64,000 nucleotides of DNA from Symsagittifera roscoffensis. Its lineage: Eukaryota; Xenacoelomorpha; Acoela; Convolutidae. Where the stretch lies: assembly GCF_963678635.1 (NCBI RefSeq), contig NC_087068.1:45801013-45865012 (forward strand). The letters run 5' to 3'. Position numbers and translations under genes: made by a program. Below the pieces are notes generated by a model, which saw nothing but the letters and a program-made list of their open reading frames with translations, was not told where the DNA came from and did not search any database. Below are positions 37,181-49,922 of the stretch, one piece after another. Position 1 is the first letter of the stretch. Each line of letters opens with the position of its first letter.

Positions 37181-40100
37181 ATGCCGCCTGCAGTAGCACA
37201 TCAACCACAGCGTATGTACACGGTGAGTTTTTTTTTGAAAATTTAGGATCTTGACAATTGAGTTGAAAAAAATGACATTTTCTGCAGAAAAAATACCGAT
37301 AAATTCAGAGTAAAAAGTTTCATCACGAAACTCCTCGATTCCGGCCAAAAACATCTATGGCAAATTGAAAAATATTGTTTTCCGTCAACAACGTTATTTT
37401 GTCACTATGTAGATTTCTATTCCGTGATACAAAAATAGCCTTGTTGAAAACTACCTTGATCACAAAACTTTTGAAAGAACTATTATACAAATTAATACTA
37501 CGATAAAAATTCCTTCAAATTATCTTTCAAAGTGAGATCATTATTTTCAATACCGAGGTGATGAATTCACAAAATAGGCGGCTGGTAAATATACAGTTTC
37601 GCTCTTCTCACTGATCAAAAACTTCATGTCTAGCGCAGTCCGGCCAGAAATGCAATCCATCAATTTTCCACGGGCTATGATAGCCCTATATTGTTTGATC
37701 TAACCTGAGCTTAGCTGAAATCATATCACAGCAGCTCAATTCCGGTAAACTAAGAAGAAAATACTCGCAACGACAGCAGATCAGAGGCGACTAAAAACGG
37801 GCTGCATCGCATTTTCTCAAATGGATTTTAGTTTGATGTAAGATGTTCTCAATTTTGCAATGGATGGAATTTAACTTCTATCAAACAATTCATCAGTAAA
37901 CATTTTCCAATTTGTTTCTTTTATGTTATCAGGACCTGGTCGGGGCCGAGCCGGAGAAGCGCAACTGGAAAGGAATTGCTCTGGCCCTGCTGACCATCTG
38001 CTTCGTGTTCCTGCTAGTGTTCATCGCAGTTCAGGTGTTGACCCCTGACCCCATCAAAACAGGCAGTGTGGACATCACTCTACGGCACGTAGCCGACACT
38101 TCCTTGACCTCTCCTAGAACCGCAACTGTACAATGGCTGTCAGGTGGGTGGCATTACTAGGAAAGAGTGTAGTCAATGGCGCGATTCTATCAGTGGCGTC
38201 CAAAACAGAAAACCCTAACGCCAATTTTTCTTCGTATCTTTTTCTTTCTTAGTATATTTTTGACATGAAAAAGGTAACCAGGAGATCAGCAAAAATGAAT
38301 CACTTTTCGTTCTTACGAATTTAATTTACATATCTTAATCTTAGCCACAGACGCCATGAATTTTCATCGGAAGACTGAAAATTTCAAATCAGTAGTAATC
38401 AATATAGTCTAATTGACAATAGACATTAAAAACCCTCAGGAAATATTTCAAGACTTCCCATTATTTCGCAAAGCTCGCAAAAGTGCAAAAAAATCACAAC
38501 AATGTGCTCAGGATCCTCACTGGCAGTTTTGGATTCGAACGGAGACATAGCAGTGTATCAGGGCTTGGACGAAATGACTGACGATGGAAACTACACAAAA
38601 CAGACCCTGGTCACAAGAGATGATCTGGTAAGACAATTTCGACATCTGCCGGAAAATACTTCAGCAATGAAGTACTTGCATTGCAATTGAATACCAAAAT
38701 TAATGCCCCCTCCCCAAAAAAAATAAAATCTTAATTATAACCATATAACAAATAGAGGGAAAGAAGGGAAAGCGGGCCTCTTAAAGACCATTGAAAATTG
38801 GGAGGAACTTTGTATTCGGATGGGGTTTTATTGTTCCGAGGTTCAAAATTTCGATCTTTTTTCAATTTCGAGAAAATAAAGCGGGCCAGCAGTCTTACAA
38901 CAGCTTATTTATGCCTAGTTAACCCCTGAAAACGTTGTTTTAAGCAATAAATTGGTTTTTGGAATTTTCAAGCGCCATTTTGAGAAGCAAAACCTTCTCA
39001 GTTTTCTACAAAAAATTTTGCCTATATTTGCCTATATTACTATGACGGTCAAATATGCCTAAGCTATTGTTTTACGTCAGAACCATTTATCACACCGTTT
39101 ATCAAGCAGAAAAAATAGAATAATTTGAAAAAAAAAATTGTAGTTTTTTAAAGACTATGGTCGGAACATTCTGTGCTACTTGCACAGTAACCGGCTGACC
39201 TTAATTTTTTCTTTTTTGTTTTCCATGCAAAATCAGGTGCCACAAATAACTATCCGAATGAGCCAAGTGATTTATCATATTAAAATCTTTTCAGTCGTGA
39301 TTCGAACGACATTAAAAAGTTCCAGAAATTGTCCCAGTGTCGAGGAGAAGCTGGTTTCAAATTTTTGAGATTTAGTATAATTTAGAGCGAGCAACCCGAC
39401 CGAGTAACCCTCCTTATATGACAATTTACTTTTTAAAACGTTTAAAGATAAAAAACTTGATTTTATTGTAAAAAAAAACTAGTTTTGAATTATTCGTTTA
39501 GCTCTTATTTAGGCTAAAAAAGGTTTCCTACAAATGTTTTTTTTTGGATTTACTTTTTTGAATGTTTTTAACTTTTTTCTGTAGAACATTCATTTTTCGA
39601 AGAAAAATGTTTCTGTATGATGATCGCGTTCAAGAACTTATACGCGATCGTTTAGTTCTCGAATCACACCACCCACTAGAAACGACACTAAATTGAATAA
39701 AATAAAAAAAATTCTATTTTTTCAAATAAATATTGTCCGAGGATTCTGTGCTACTTGCACAGCAACTGGTTAACCATGTGCAGTTTTCAAAAATGGTTGA
39801 AAAAGTTAAAAGAAATCTCATTCTTCTTTTTAGGCCCAGTTTGCCCACAACAAGGACTCGCTAGAATGGTCTTTCTCGCCAGATTCACAACAACAGTACA
39901 TCCTATTAGCGAGCGAATTCAAATCTACGACTGACAATAGCGAAGAGCCCCGCAAGAAATGCAGCATCATCGACAAAGATGCTCTCACGTTAGCACAAAA
40001 ACATGTCCGAATAATCTAATATCATCTCCGAATTATTAACCTAAATGCTATAAAAGTTTTCAAGACTAAGAACACATGGTGAAAACCAAAAATGCTCCTT

Positions 40101-43100
40101 TTAGAGTGAAGAAAAACCTTCCTGACAAGTACAAAGCGTGCAAGTGGTTCAAAACATCAGATGGAAAACCTGCGATTGTAAGTTAAGATCATCACTATGC
40201 AAATTGGGGGAAAATGCTTTCAGAACAATATTTCAATGGTAGATGCTTTTTATGCAGGTAGTAATAGACGAAAATAGCAACGTGCGATTGATTCACTTTG
40301 AGACTTCAGACAGTAAAATGTCGCCACTTCATGAAGCCGCAGACAAAGAAAACGTTTACGGATCACCAGATCTATTATACCAAGGTGACTCTTAACGCCA
40401 TCAGTTGTCGATTTACAAAAACACATAGAAGAACCGCTAAAATTCAACTCCGGTTGCCTATTTATAGCATTTTTTGCCAGCAAAACAAAAAGCACGTATT
40501 TTGGATGGAAAACAAAGCATAAAAACAAGCTATTAGGGTATTATTTAGGACTAAATAAAGTGATGTTATTTTTCAAATTGGCTTTTTTGGGCTACAAGAA
40601 ATTTGAAACGCCATCTAAAATAATTGAGCTTCTTATTTCAGCTTTAATCTGGAGAAGCTCCGAGCCGGCTCTCTGGATATCTGAGAACCAGCAACGTATG
40701 GTATTCGCTGGATTTCACGACTCCAAAGTGGCCAAATCTGAAGTGCTCGACTATTACGACGGACAAACTAAATTGAAGCAAATAAATTTTCCCAAGGTGA
40801 TTTACTAGCTGTCACATTTTATAAGAAATTATTCGATGGAATGATCCCATTTTGTCTTGTTTTTTGATGTCAACTTTGTGACATTTCATTACGCCAGACT
40901 TAAGATCCACTCGATCTATGCAGCAATTTCTAGCAATGAGATAAAAATACATAGTTATAGTTGGCATAACCTGGAGGAAGCTTTAACCAGAGAACTCAAA
41001 AGTAAAAATCCTCTATTTAAACATCATCCAGCCAGATTAAATCAAACCAAAAATGTAGCCTATCGGATGTTGTCTGATCGAAATAAATTTTCGTTATTTT
41101 TCAGAGAGGCGGAGATGTTCCTCGAGTTTCGCTTCACTATGTCTCAAGTACAAATGGCAATGGGATAGAAATAATCGAGTAAGTTACCTTTGTTTCTCAG
41201 TTTCACCTGATCGTCGTAAAATAGTGGGTGGGAAAAAACAATAACAATTCTGATTTGAATTTTTATTCAGCGAAAATCAGTTTGCCGACAAATACTTGAT
41301 GGATGTGGGTTGGATATCCGACTCTAAAATCCAGACTGACTGGCTCGACAGGGCACAAAATACACTTTCCAGTTTCGTCTTGGATCTCGAATCTGTTGGC
41401 AGCAGAGGAGTCGCATTTGGGAAGGTAAAAGAAAACCAACAAGCACTTAGGCGATTCTTTAGTTCATAATTGTAGCTTACGGAGATTGAAAAGTGGACGC
41501 TTTTTAGTATAGTTCCCTTCCGTCTTACTTCCAAAAGTACGGACGGGCACAACGCAGTTTTGTTGTTTTATTATTCGGGTGGGTCTATTACTTGTTGGGT
41601 CAAGTACTACGAGAAAGACGAAAGATGAACAAAACACCGAAGATAAATTCAAAATCATATCAGATCAGATACACATTTCAAGGCCACATTGCTAAAAATG
41701 TTTTGCTTTGAATGAAACCCTGTTCTGCATTTTCAGGCCATTGTGAAGTCTTTGGATCAAAGAGATCTAAAAGACGACCCAAAAGCAACAAATCCACGCT
41801 TCGTTCACTGTCCTGTCATCCGATTCATAGAGGGAAAACAGTTCGTTTTCGACATTCAACCTCGCCAATCATCCACGGGCTCTTTTCTACATCTGAACAA
41901 AAGAGATTCCGAGGTATAACACGCGTGCGAATTGTTCAATTAATGAAAAAAAAGCAACTGCAATTTTTTCCATCTTATCTTGCTATATTTTTTTGTCAAA
42001 TGTCTCAATAAATATCCGCAAAACTTTGAGAAAAATGGGAAATTTATATTTTTAACAAGCCGAACTTTATCGAGCTAGAAATGTTCGCCGATTCGAAATT
42101 GGGGAAAATTTGCATATTTTGTTTTAGTCTGCGGGTTTGGGCTATTTTCTGACCAGCGGTTCATTCGATGTCCTCAAAATCATTGCAGTCACTTCTACTC
42201 ACGTGTAAGTAAAAGCAATCACATGAAACTTAGAATTAAGGCAATGAGTGCATCAAACTTGCACATGTTGATTACATGAAATTTGATTCCATAAAATATA
42301 ATTTCCTACATAAAAAAGATCTCATACCAAAAAATCCTACTTAAAAAATAATTTCGGGGCGCTCAGAAATTATGTGAAACAATAGATATCGAAGTCTTCG
42401 CCTTTTATGGAATGGCCGTATTTTGCCCCAAGATATGAGCAAAAAAACGGAGAAAGTGCTGTTTAGTTTAATAAAAATCAAAATATCATTTTTCACTCAG
42501 CCATGTGAATCCTGAATATCACATAATGAAAATCAAATTCAATTTCCCGGTAAAAATATTTTTTTTGAAGCAAACATTTGCCTAAAAATCGAACTAAAAT
42601 TCTCAAAACATTTTTGGCGAAACACCAAACCAACCCCCGCCTCATCTTTATTCATCATTTATGTCCGTAAGTTTTTCTCTTCCATTTTCATTTCTTTTTT
42701 TTATTCAGCTGCACAAACATAAACTGCATGTTTGTTCACATGCATGAATTCACTCAGCTACTGATTTAGATCTGGTTTACTGTGCATATTTTTGTGAAAA
42801 ACAAGATGTGTCATATTCACAACTCAGTGCATTTATCAATTGACTTAATTGAAAGTACTCACTTTGTCTGAAGAGCAACGATACCAACTGTGTCTATCAG
42901 ATAGGTTCACGGCATGCATAGAGTCTGAACTCGTCCACATACTTTCGTGAAAAAAAATATGCCCCTTATTGTACCTAAACAAAATCCCGCACCACCACCA
43001 CACACAAATGAACAAGTCAGCGGTTAAGCATGCATGAATATTCTGCATATGATCAGATAAATCCCAAAATCTCCCTTATGCTATTGAAGTATTTTAAAAT

Positions 43101-45812
43101 AGATTAATTGAGTTGAACGTTGAAGTATTAATAAAATTTCAAAACGCAGAATTCATTGATACCGGTGGACCTGAACAGGGTGTCTCTCTGATACTAAGTC
43201 TACAACTGCCTAGTAATAAGCTGGTATTTAGTCTTATTTCTCTTGATCGAGGTAACATCCTTGAAACAAACAGCTGCATTTTAAAACCATGTTGACTCAA
43301 AACGAAGGCTATTTATTTCCCTTATAAATTTTATTTCAGGTACATTTTGGCACCTATTGAGGGACACCCCGCTACAAGACACGTTTTCTCAGTTGATCAT
43401 GACTCGAAACAAATGGAATGCTTAACCTGCTCGCTGCTGCCCAACGAGTGCAGCTTCTATGATGCATCTCTCTCGCCAGATCAAACTTGGATTGAACTGA
43501 AATGCCTGGGTCCAGATGTTCCAAAAACTATTTTGACTGTCCTTAATTTCGACCAGAGCAGCGGAGAAAGACGGCCCATGATCAAAATTCCGGCAGATGA
43601 AGAATTGTTGAAACAAATCAATAAATTGAAGGTTGCGCACAAAGAGTTCATGAAAGTTGACGGTGAGTTCAACCAGAAATATCGCCATTATTCTATTTGT
43701 TTTGCACTGTTAAATCCCAGGAAACCGTTTAGCAATAACCGCGTCCACGTTTTTCAAATCCAAAAGGGATTTGCTAACAAAAGAGAGACGATTGTCAAAC
43801 GATGTATATTTTGTTCAAATCAGAGGTGGATTAAACAGGTTCGGGCTTTTTAATTCAGTTGTTTAAATCAAATGCTTTTTTTTTTGTAAATTTCGGGACA
43901 AGTCGGGCCAGTTTTTTCGTAGTTAATTTTTCGGGCCCGCCATTTTTAAACAACGGATTCAGGCCCCAAAATTTCGGCCCGATTCCACATCTGGTTCAAA
44001 TATGAAGACGGAACGCAAGACATCATATCAGTACTTCCGATTATTATTAAAAAGACATCTCAGCCCAGAAAAACCAGTACAAAATTGAATATATTTGCAT
44101 GTTAAGGGTCCAAAAACGTCTTTTTTGGTTTTAGACATTTCTCTAATGCTGATAAAACCACCAATAGTCGACATCAACTACAAGTACCCTATAGTCGTAT
44201 ACCTCAGTCCTTTCCCTGAACAACAAAAAGTAACCTCAAAATGGGACTTCTCTTATCTAGACTACATGGCCAGCACACAAAAAGTGTTCGTTGCTGTTAT
44301 TGACACGATCGGATCTCAAGGTTACGGGGTGGAATTTGCTTCTACTGACAAAGGGAAAGGAGGTTCGAGGCCCGGTGAGGCCGAAAGCGAGGGGATTCAG
44401 AAAGTTCTAGAACGATTAGTTGAAGACGAAGTCATAGATGCGTCAAGGATTGCAATTTTAGCTTTGGTGAGTTTTTCAAAGTTTTCCTTTTTTCTAAGAA
44501 AATTTCGCGCAAATTTCAGGTAGTTGGAAGAAACTCATGATTCGGTTTGAATTTTTTGATGCAAAATGAGGTGTCACAAGTTAGAGTTACGTGATTTCGG
44601 GTAATATATATCATAGGGCCATTACGGCTGTGATTTGAGCTCCAAAAAAAAACATTTTCCAAATAGTTCGCCGGGTGTCGAGAAAAATGATCTTGAAATT
44701 GTCACTTTTGAGCTATGTTAGTAAGTAGCACGTTTCTGGAGATTCAATTTGAAAGGTCAATTATTGAAAGGTCAATTAATAATTTTTTTGCAAAGTTTAT
44801 GCACCGTCTTAAGCTTCAAATTCAATATCGTTTGTACTAATTTAGGAATACGGGGCATACATAGCGGGCGAGCTCATCAGCAACAATGAAGAGACTGTGA
44901 AATGCATAGCGATGGTCAGAGCCATTTCAAACATCTCCAGCTGCCAAGCATACTTCGCAGAATCCAAACTGCCCCTAGCTAGAGTAAAACAAGTGGTAAG
45001 AGGCCTATAACACTTACACTCAATATTTTCTATAAATTATTTATGAATATATCGAAATATTCCAACATAATCAGCTCTCAATTCAGTTTGATGCCGATAT
45101 TTTCGAACGATCCCACCTTTCGATTATGAACAGCTTACGGATTGATGTCAACTAAGTATTGTGCTCATGTTTGCTTAGGAATCTCCATTTGCAGACAAAG
45201 TGGAGAACTTCCGTGACCTGAATCCCTTGTTGATTGCGGGTCTAACTGACGAGAAAATTCTCTTCGAACAAACTGCTCAGATTATTAACCAACTCACACA
45301 AGCCAATATTCCATTTCACTCGCAGGTAACAGAACAGACCTTTTAAGAATAATTATTTTTCGAGCTCAATTTAACCATTTTAACTTTTCAAAAGAATTCA
45401 CGCTCAATAAAACTTAAGAAAAGGTTCGAAGTCGGTAGGATTCGAAAACCGGGCCCACTGCGGGAAATAGTTAGCTCTATGCTGTGTTGTCTATCTAGAT
45501 AAAAATATCAATGAAATTAAATTGTCAGAAAAAAAATCTTTTTTTTTCGAATTAGTGTATTTTGTTTTTTCCAAATTGTTTCTTGATTCAAAGTTTTCAC
45601 CAAAAAAAGAAAAGCCAATCAAATGAAAAATCTAGAATATGTGTGCTCGCAGCTTTTTTCATTTATGGGAAGTTTGAGCTGTTTTAACTTAATTAGCTGT
45701 AATTAAATAAAAATCTTTCATGCAGACATTGCTTAATGCTTCCGTGAGAATAATTGAAAATTTAAATGAAACGTTATTTTATCTATTTAAATGGACCTCT
45801 GGACTTCCCTGA
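37181..45812 (+). CDS. DPP6/DPP10-like inactive dipeptidyl-peptidase-family membrane protein, 16 exons, 799 residues
   Basis: Exons: 37181-37222, 37933-38143, 38512-38627, 39834-39988, 40105-40177, 40258-40384, 40642-40796, 41105-41178, 41271-41424, 41737-41913, 42128-42204, 43340-43662, 44135-44466, 44846-44995, 45179-45325, 45726-45812. All phases match; total 2400 nt including TGA. Residues 1-28 are cytoplasmic and end RNWKG, as in vertebrate DPP6/DPP10; a membrane segment spans about 29-50 (type II). The beta-propeller runs to about 540, the alpha/beta-hydrolase domain from about 560. At the nucleophile elbow the family GWSYGG reads ALEYGA, so the catalytic Ser is Glu673. The Asp is kept (LTDEK, Asp746). 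The short last exon has no DEDHG motif, so the His is lost. The substrate-binding Glu pair of the propeller also appears absent. It should not cleave peptides. By family it may be a Kv4 channel auxiliary subunit that alters trafficking and gating. Weak donors: exon 4 (GTTAGC) and exon 10 (GTATAA). Exon 1 is one of several possible first exons. Confidence 0.93.
38850..39195 (+). repeat. dispersed ~550-bp repeat family, partial copy in DPP-like intron 3
   Basis: Contains a degraded TTTCGA.AA.TAAAGCG.GC segment and ends in the hairpin CTGTGCTACTTGCACAG (39171-39187). It is directly followed by a fuller copy. Confidence 0.5.
39210..39770 (+). repeat. dispersed ~550-bp repeat family, fullest copy, in DPP-like intron 3
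   Basis: Shows all ordered marks: TTTCCATGCAAAATCAGG, CAGTCGTGATTCGAAC, CCCAGTGTCGAGGAGAAGC, AGCGAGCAACCCGACCGAG, then hairpin CTGTGCTACTTGCACAG at 39746-39762. Other introns hold related pieces (about 44540-44710). Confidence 0.6.
45435..45485 (-). repeat. tRNA-like SINE fragment in the last DPP-like intron
   Basis: On the - strand, CATAGAGCTAACTATTTCC (A-box-like) precedes GGTTTTCGAATCCT (B-box-like) with near tRNA spacing. No acceptor stem. Probably an old SINE. Confidence 0.35.
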
Positions 45813-48109
45813 CACTATGACAAAACGATGTTTAGATCTACACTCAGCTGGAGTCGAACTCAGAAGATGTCCTGAAAAACTCACACGTGATTCACCAACT
45901 CACTGCTTATCTCACTCGCTGTCTAGATGTGCATGTCCAGTGATGAAACAAACACACTGCGACAAATTGGCCCAAACGACTGAACAGAATCAACTTAAGA
46001 ATGAACCGATGAGCCGAAAACAAAATAACGAAAACAAACCAAAGTTGCAATTTTTCAAGTCTGTATATAAAGCAATATTAGATATTAGTTTTTGATATTA
46101 TGAACGATAAAGAACTTTTACATCAACTTTTCTACAGCGAAGATATTACTCAAAAGTTTTTGCTCTGTTATATCGATATTTTTCACATTTATTTGATTCA
46201 AATTATTAAATCAGAGTTCTGTCATTGACTGATAACATGCCATTGAATGGTATGTTCAAGGATGTCATTGGCCTCAGCGCCACCGTCGATGAAAAATATA
46301 AGATTTAAACTGAGTAGAGTCCTAATTTTATAAGTTAAAATAAGTTAAAGTATGGATGCTCGCTTTTATCCTTATGAATGTCTAGGGGGATTATTGCCAA
46401 AAAAATGAACTGACGGAAATAATCATGAGGAACTTATTTTCAGTAAAATTTATCATACAGAAGCTCGTTTGATTTTAAGACACCAGCTCGGTCAAAATCC
46501 TAACCATCGTTTTCTATTGATACGATTGGAAAAAAAGAAAGCTTGTTGATCAGCTGCAATAAAATCGGGCAGTTGCTGCTGTGTATGACGGCATTCGTGT
46601 GGAAAGAGGAGGCTAGAAAAGCCCAGACTGTCGAATAAACTTCGGAAGCTTCGCGCCACTTGCAAAACGCAATGAACAGCATAGCAAGCTGGATGACAAA
46701 AAGCTAATAAGTCTCAAATTATGTTGATTTTGAGGAAAACTTGTCAATAAAGGCAATTCCCAGGGGTTACTACGCATCGAAACAGTTTACTTGTAACTAA
46801 GCGGACAATACTTGGGAATATGCCCGTTGGTCCGGAAAAAAATTGTTCAATTTCTTATTAACCTCCAGAATCACACATAGAAAATTCTTTTTTCGTATTT
46901 CAAAATGAGAGAAATGAGGCGAATTACCTTTTAAATATATACGGATACCTTTACTCAGAATAAGCCTCGTGAACAATTACGAGAAAGTGCAGATTTTCGA
47001 ATATTCATACAAACAAAAATTGCTATTTTGATTGTGTCGTTTTTTTTGCGCGTTGTGTAATGAAACGATCTGAACGATGCTCGCTCACTTTTTTTCGCTC
47101 GAAATAGACTAAAATAAAAAATTTCAAAGCAGTTTTTCTAGAAACTGAGAGAATTTTTTCTTTTTTGTTCGAACAACGACTGAAACGCCATAAATAGGAT
47201 ACAAACTCGACCCATTCCAATGATTATTTGACCTAAAAAAAAACGAAAACAAAACAAGGATAACCGATTACTGTGCACTTATTTGTTTGAGTGCGGAATC
47301 AGAGGAAAGAGTCAATCCATCTCTAATGGATTAAGTATATAACTGTGACTAAAAACATATATAATTGTGGTTTTCTAGCAGTGTTTTTAATAGTAATCAC
47401 GTTGTCTGGGGCTCCGAGACCCAGTTATGTGGTTATTTTCGCATGCAGACGAAGGCTGATCAAAAGTCGTTTGGCTGATGGCCTAAAAATGGCAACTTAA
47501 AGTTGGCCCTTAAACAGCCCAGAAAAACAACTGTTTAATTCAAGATGATTAAAAACGAGTAGTATTAAGGTAACTGACATCAGCCAGTCGTCAAAAGGGA
47601 CTTTTTCTACGCTCCGTCACTGTGTAACGTCTGGGCGAATGTTACATATCACACTTTCTACAGTACGTTCCAACCACAGCGATAAAAAAATAGGTCACAT
47701 TTTCAAAAAAGAAACCCTGCGTGATTGTTAGGCTGTTTAAAATGTACAGAAACGAAACCGTCGATCCTTCCAGGCATTTGTGTCATGAAATGGCACGAAA
47801 GTGTGTAAATAACCAAAAAATACTGTTGATCAACGCAAAACTTCCTCGAAATTGGCGGCGAATAATTTAGACCAGAAACTGCAAGCAAACAAAATAAATG
47901 AGGGAAACGCGTCCCTTAAGATACAAAAAACTCTTTGTGACAAAGATCAGATGTCGAAGATTGTTATTACTTGTTTAAAATCATCTTTAAAATCGCCCGT
48001 TATATTTTACAAAAGCAACGAAATCAAATCAACAGTAAGAGGGGTATGGAGGAAAACAGGACGGATTCAAAAAAATAGGGGACAGCAAGGACCATAATCT
48101 AACAAAGAT
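45813..48109. other. 3' flank of the DPP-like gene, non-coding
   Basis: It should include the 3' UTR. AATAAA occurs at about 46746 and ATTAAA at about 46205, but no poly(A) site can be fixed. A - strand piece of the dispersed repeat family lies at about 46990-47280. No other gene is supported. Confidence 0.5.
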
Positions 48110-48660
48110 TACCGGTTACTGTGCAAATAGCACAGAATGTTCTGATCATGGTCTAAAAAATTTATTAAAGAAGTTTTCTCTGATTATTATGGGTTTTTCT
48201 GCGTGGTATAATAAAAAGATCTGAACGAAAAACTAGAACTCAGGCAAATTCCTAGTAAAAAGAGTAATTTGACAACAACTTTCAAAAAAAATGACTGGAA
48301 AAACCAAATATGTCGAAAAACCAAAAAAAAGTCAAAATTTTTGCAGAAACTTTTTGACATTTTAATTCCCAAGATGGCGCCGGAAGCTCTCCAAAAAATA
48401 ATCTTTCTCGAAGTTTTCACGACTTAAATTAAGCATAAATGAGCTCTTGTAAGCCTCCTAGCTCGCTTTAAACGCTCGATAAGACGAAAAAAAAACTCAA
48501 ACCCGTTTTTCTCGACACGGAGAAACATTTTTGGTATTTTTTTTATTATAGCTCCAATCACGACTGAAACGACTTCAATATGATGAACATATCACGCAGC
48601 TCAAGGCGATCATTATTTGTAGTAGCTGATTTTGCGTGGAAAAGAAGAAAAACTAAAACC
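48110..48660 (-). repeat. dispersed ~550-bp repeat family, inverted copy
   Basis: Read on the - strand it has CCACGCAAAATCAG, CAGTCGTGATTGGAG, GTGTCGAGAAAAACGG, AGCGAGCTAGGAGG, then CATTCTGTGCTATTTGCACAG (48119-48139). Same order as the + strand copies. Confidence 0.6.
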
Positions 48661-48849
48661 CAAATACAAAACTCTTCCCCATTCTCAAGTCGGAACAACG
48701 AGTAAGATACTTGTACTAATAGGAACTACTAATGTTTATTGTCTTTTTCTGTGGCGGGATTGGACATTCGGGAAATGCGTAAGTAATGGTTCGGATGAGG
48801 GCATTCCAAGTAGCACTCAAGCTATTTAATGGAGGATAACACGTTTTTC

Positions 48850-49870
48850 CATGCTATTTGATCAAGGCAGTCTGTGGATTTGAGGCCTAAAGTATTCAGA
48901 TCTCGTTTAACACAATCGATCTAGCGTTTTTAGGCCTTCGTGCTGGTCTTTTCTCTGGGACTGATACATGGTGAGTTGACTTTAGCGCATGGTAATTTTC
49001 TCTTCGGTGAACATGGCCAAACGATTTTAGCCGCGATCGCAATCGTAGCTTTTCCAGATCAACAATACGTGTCATTTTAATTACTGTTTCGTTGATCTTT
49101 ATAAGTGACTCCTGTAATCCTACACAAAAATTTTATATCAGCACTTTTTAGAGAGCTGGATATTGCCTTGGTATGCGCCCAGTTTTCAGAGCAGTACATC
49201 AGAACTGGCCGGAGACACGCTCCGTACATATGACACCTTGTAATCAAGTTAATATCATTTTTGAACAACAGCGGCGCAATTTGCCGCCATTTCGTCCAGA
49301 AAGCTGCTATTCTGACCGATTATGCACGTATGGCCTCACTTTCATCGGAAATCATATCACCCAGTTACCAGCACTCATCGACACTACTCAGAAGGGTAGT
49401 GTTTCCGCCATTTCGTCCAGAATTTGCCGCCATTTCGTCCAGAAAGCTGCTATTCTGACCGATTATGCACGTATGGCCTCACTTTCATCGGAAATCATAT
49501 CACCCAGGTACCAGCACTCTTCGACACTACTCAGAAGGGTTTCAAATTGATTGATCGGTAGAGTAGCATTCCTATTTGAGCGATATTTGATTTTTACACA
49601 ACGTTTTTGTAGAGCCTGTTTTCAAGTACTCAACTTCTCAAAAGACTGGGATTCTGTTTCAGCTGATATCACAAGGTCATCTGCATATAGCATATCCGAT
49701 GGTACCATGAAACGACATTTTCTCGTAGCCTCTTCCATAACTATAATAAATAACAATGGGCTAAGTGCCGATCCTTGATGCAGGCCTACTTTAATTTCGA
49801 AGTAATCACTACATTTTTTGGCGCCGGCGAACTCTGGTTTTCGACTCGGTGTACAGACACACTACCAGAA
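48850..49870 (-). pseudogene. RTE-like LINE: C-terminal reverse-transcriptase part, decayed
   Basis: On the - strand, from about 49800: GLHQGSALSPLLF, then MLYADD (the RT catalytic box, YADD at 49688-49677) and VISAETESQSFEKL. Further on come CLRPVLMYCSENWAHT (49268-49077) and FGHV.RREE near 49010, all in the order of the distal RT and C-terminal segments of RTE-type LINE proteins. Several stops and frame changes interrupt it, and a 143-bp internal duplication (49280-49545) splits it. The 5' part is missing here; a piece of a similar element lies at 50782-52440 on the opposite strand. Confidence 0.8.
49280..49545. repeat. 143-bp imperfect tandem duplication inside the LINE fragment
   Basis: GCCGCCATTTCGTCCAGAAAGC and the following ~110 bp at 49283 recur at 49426. 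A third short piece (CCGCCATTTCGTCCAGAA) lies between them. The duplication arose after the LINE inserted, because it interrupts the RT frame. Confidence 0.85.
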
Positions 49871-49922
49871 TTTTAGTTGTACCAGATTTTTGGGAATCAG
49901 TTTTAGGGATCAGGTCATGAGA

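Noticed and set aside
43422-43688. 88-codon - strand frame
   Set aside because: It is the complement of exon 12 of the DPP-like gene and a shadow of it.
45766-46095. 109-codon + strand frame after the DPP-like gene
   Set aside because: It overlaps the true last exon in another frame and continues into 3' flank. No family match.
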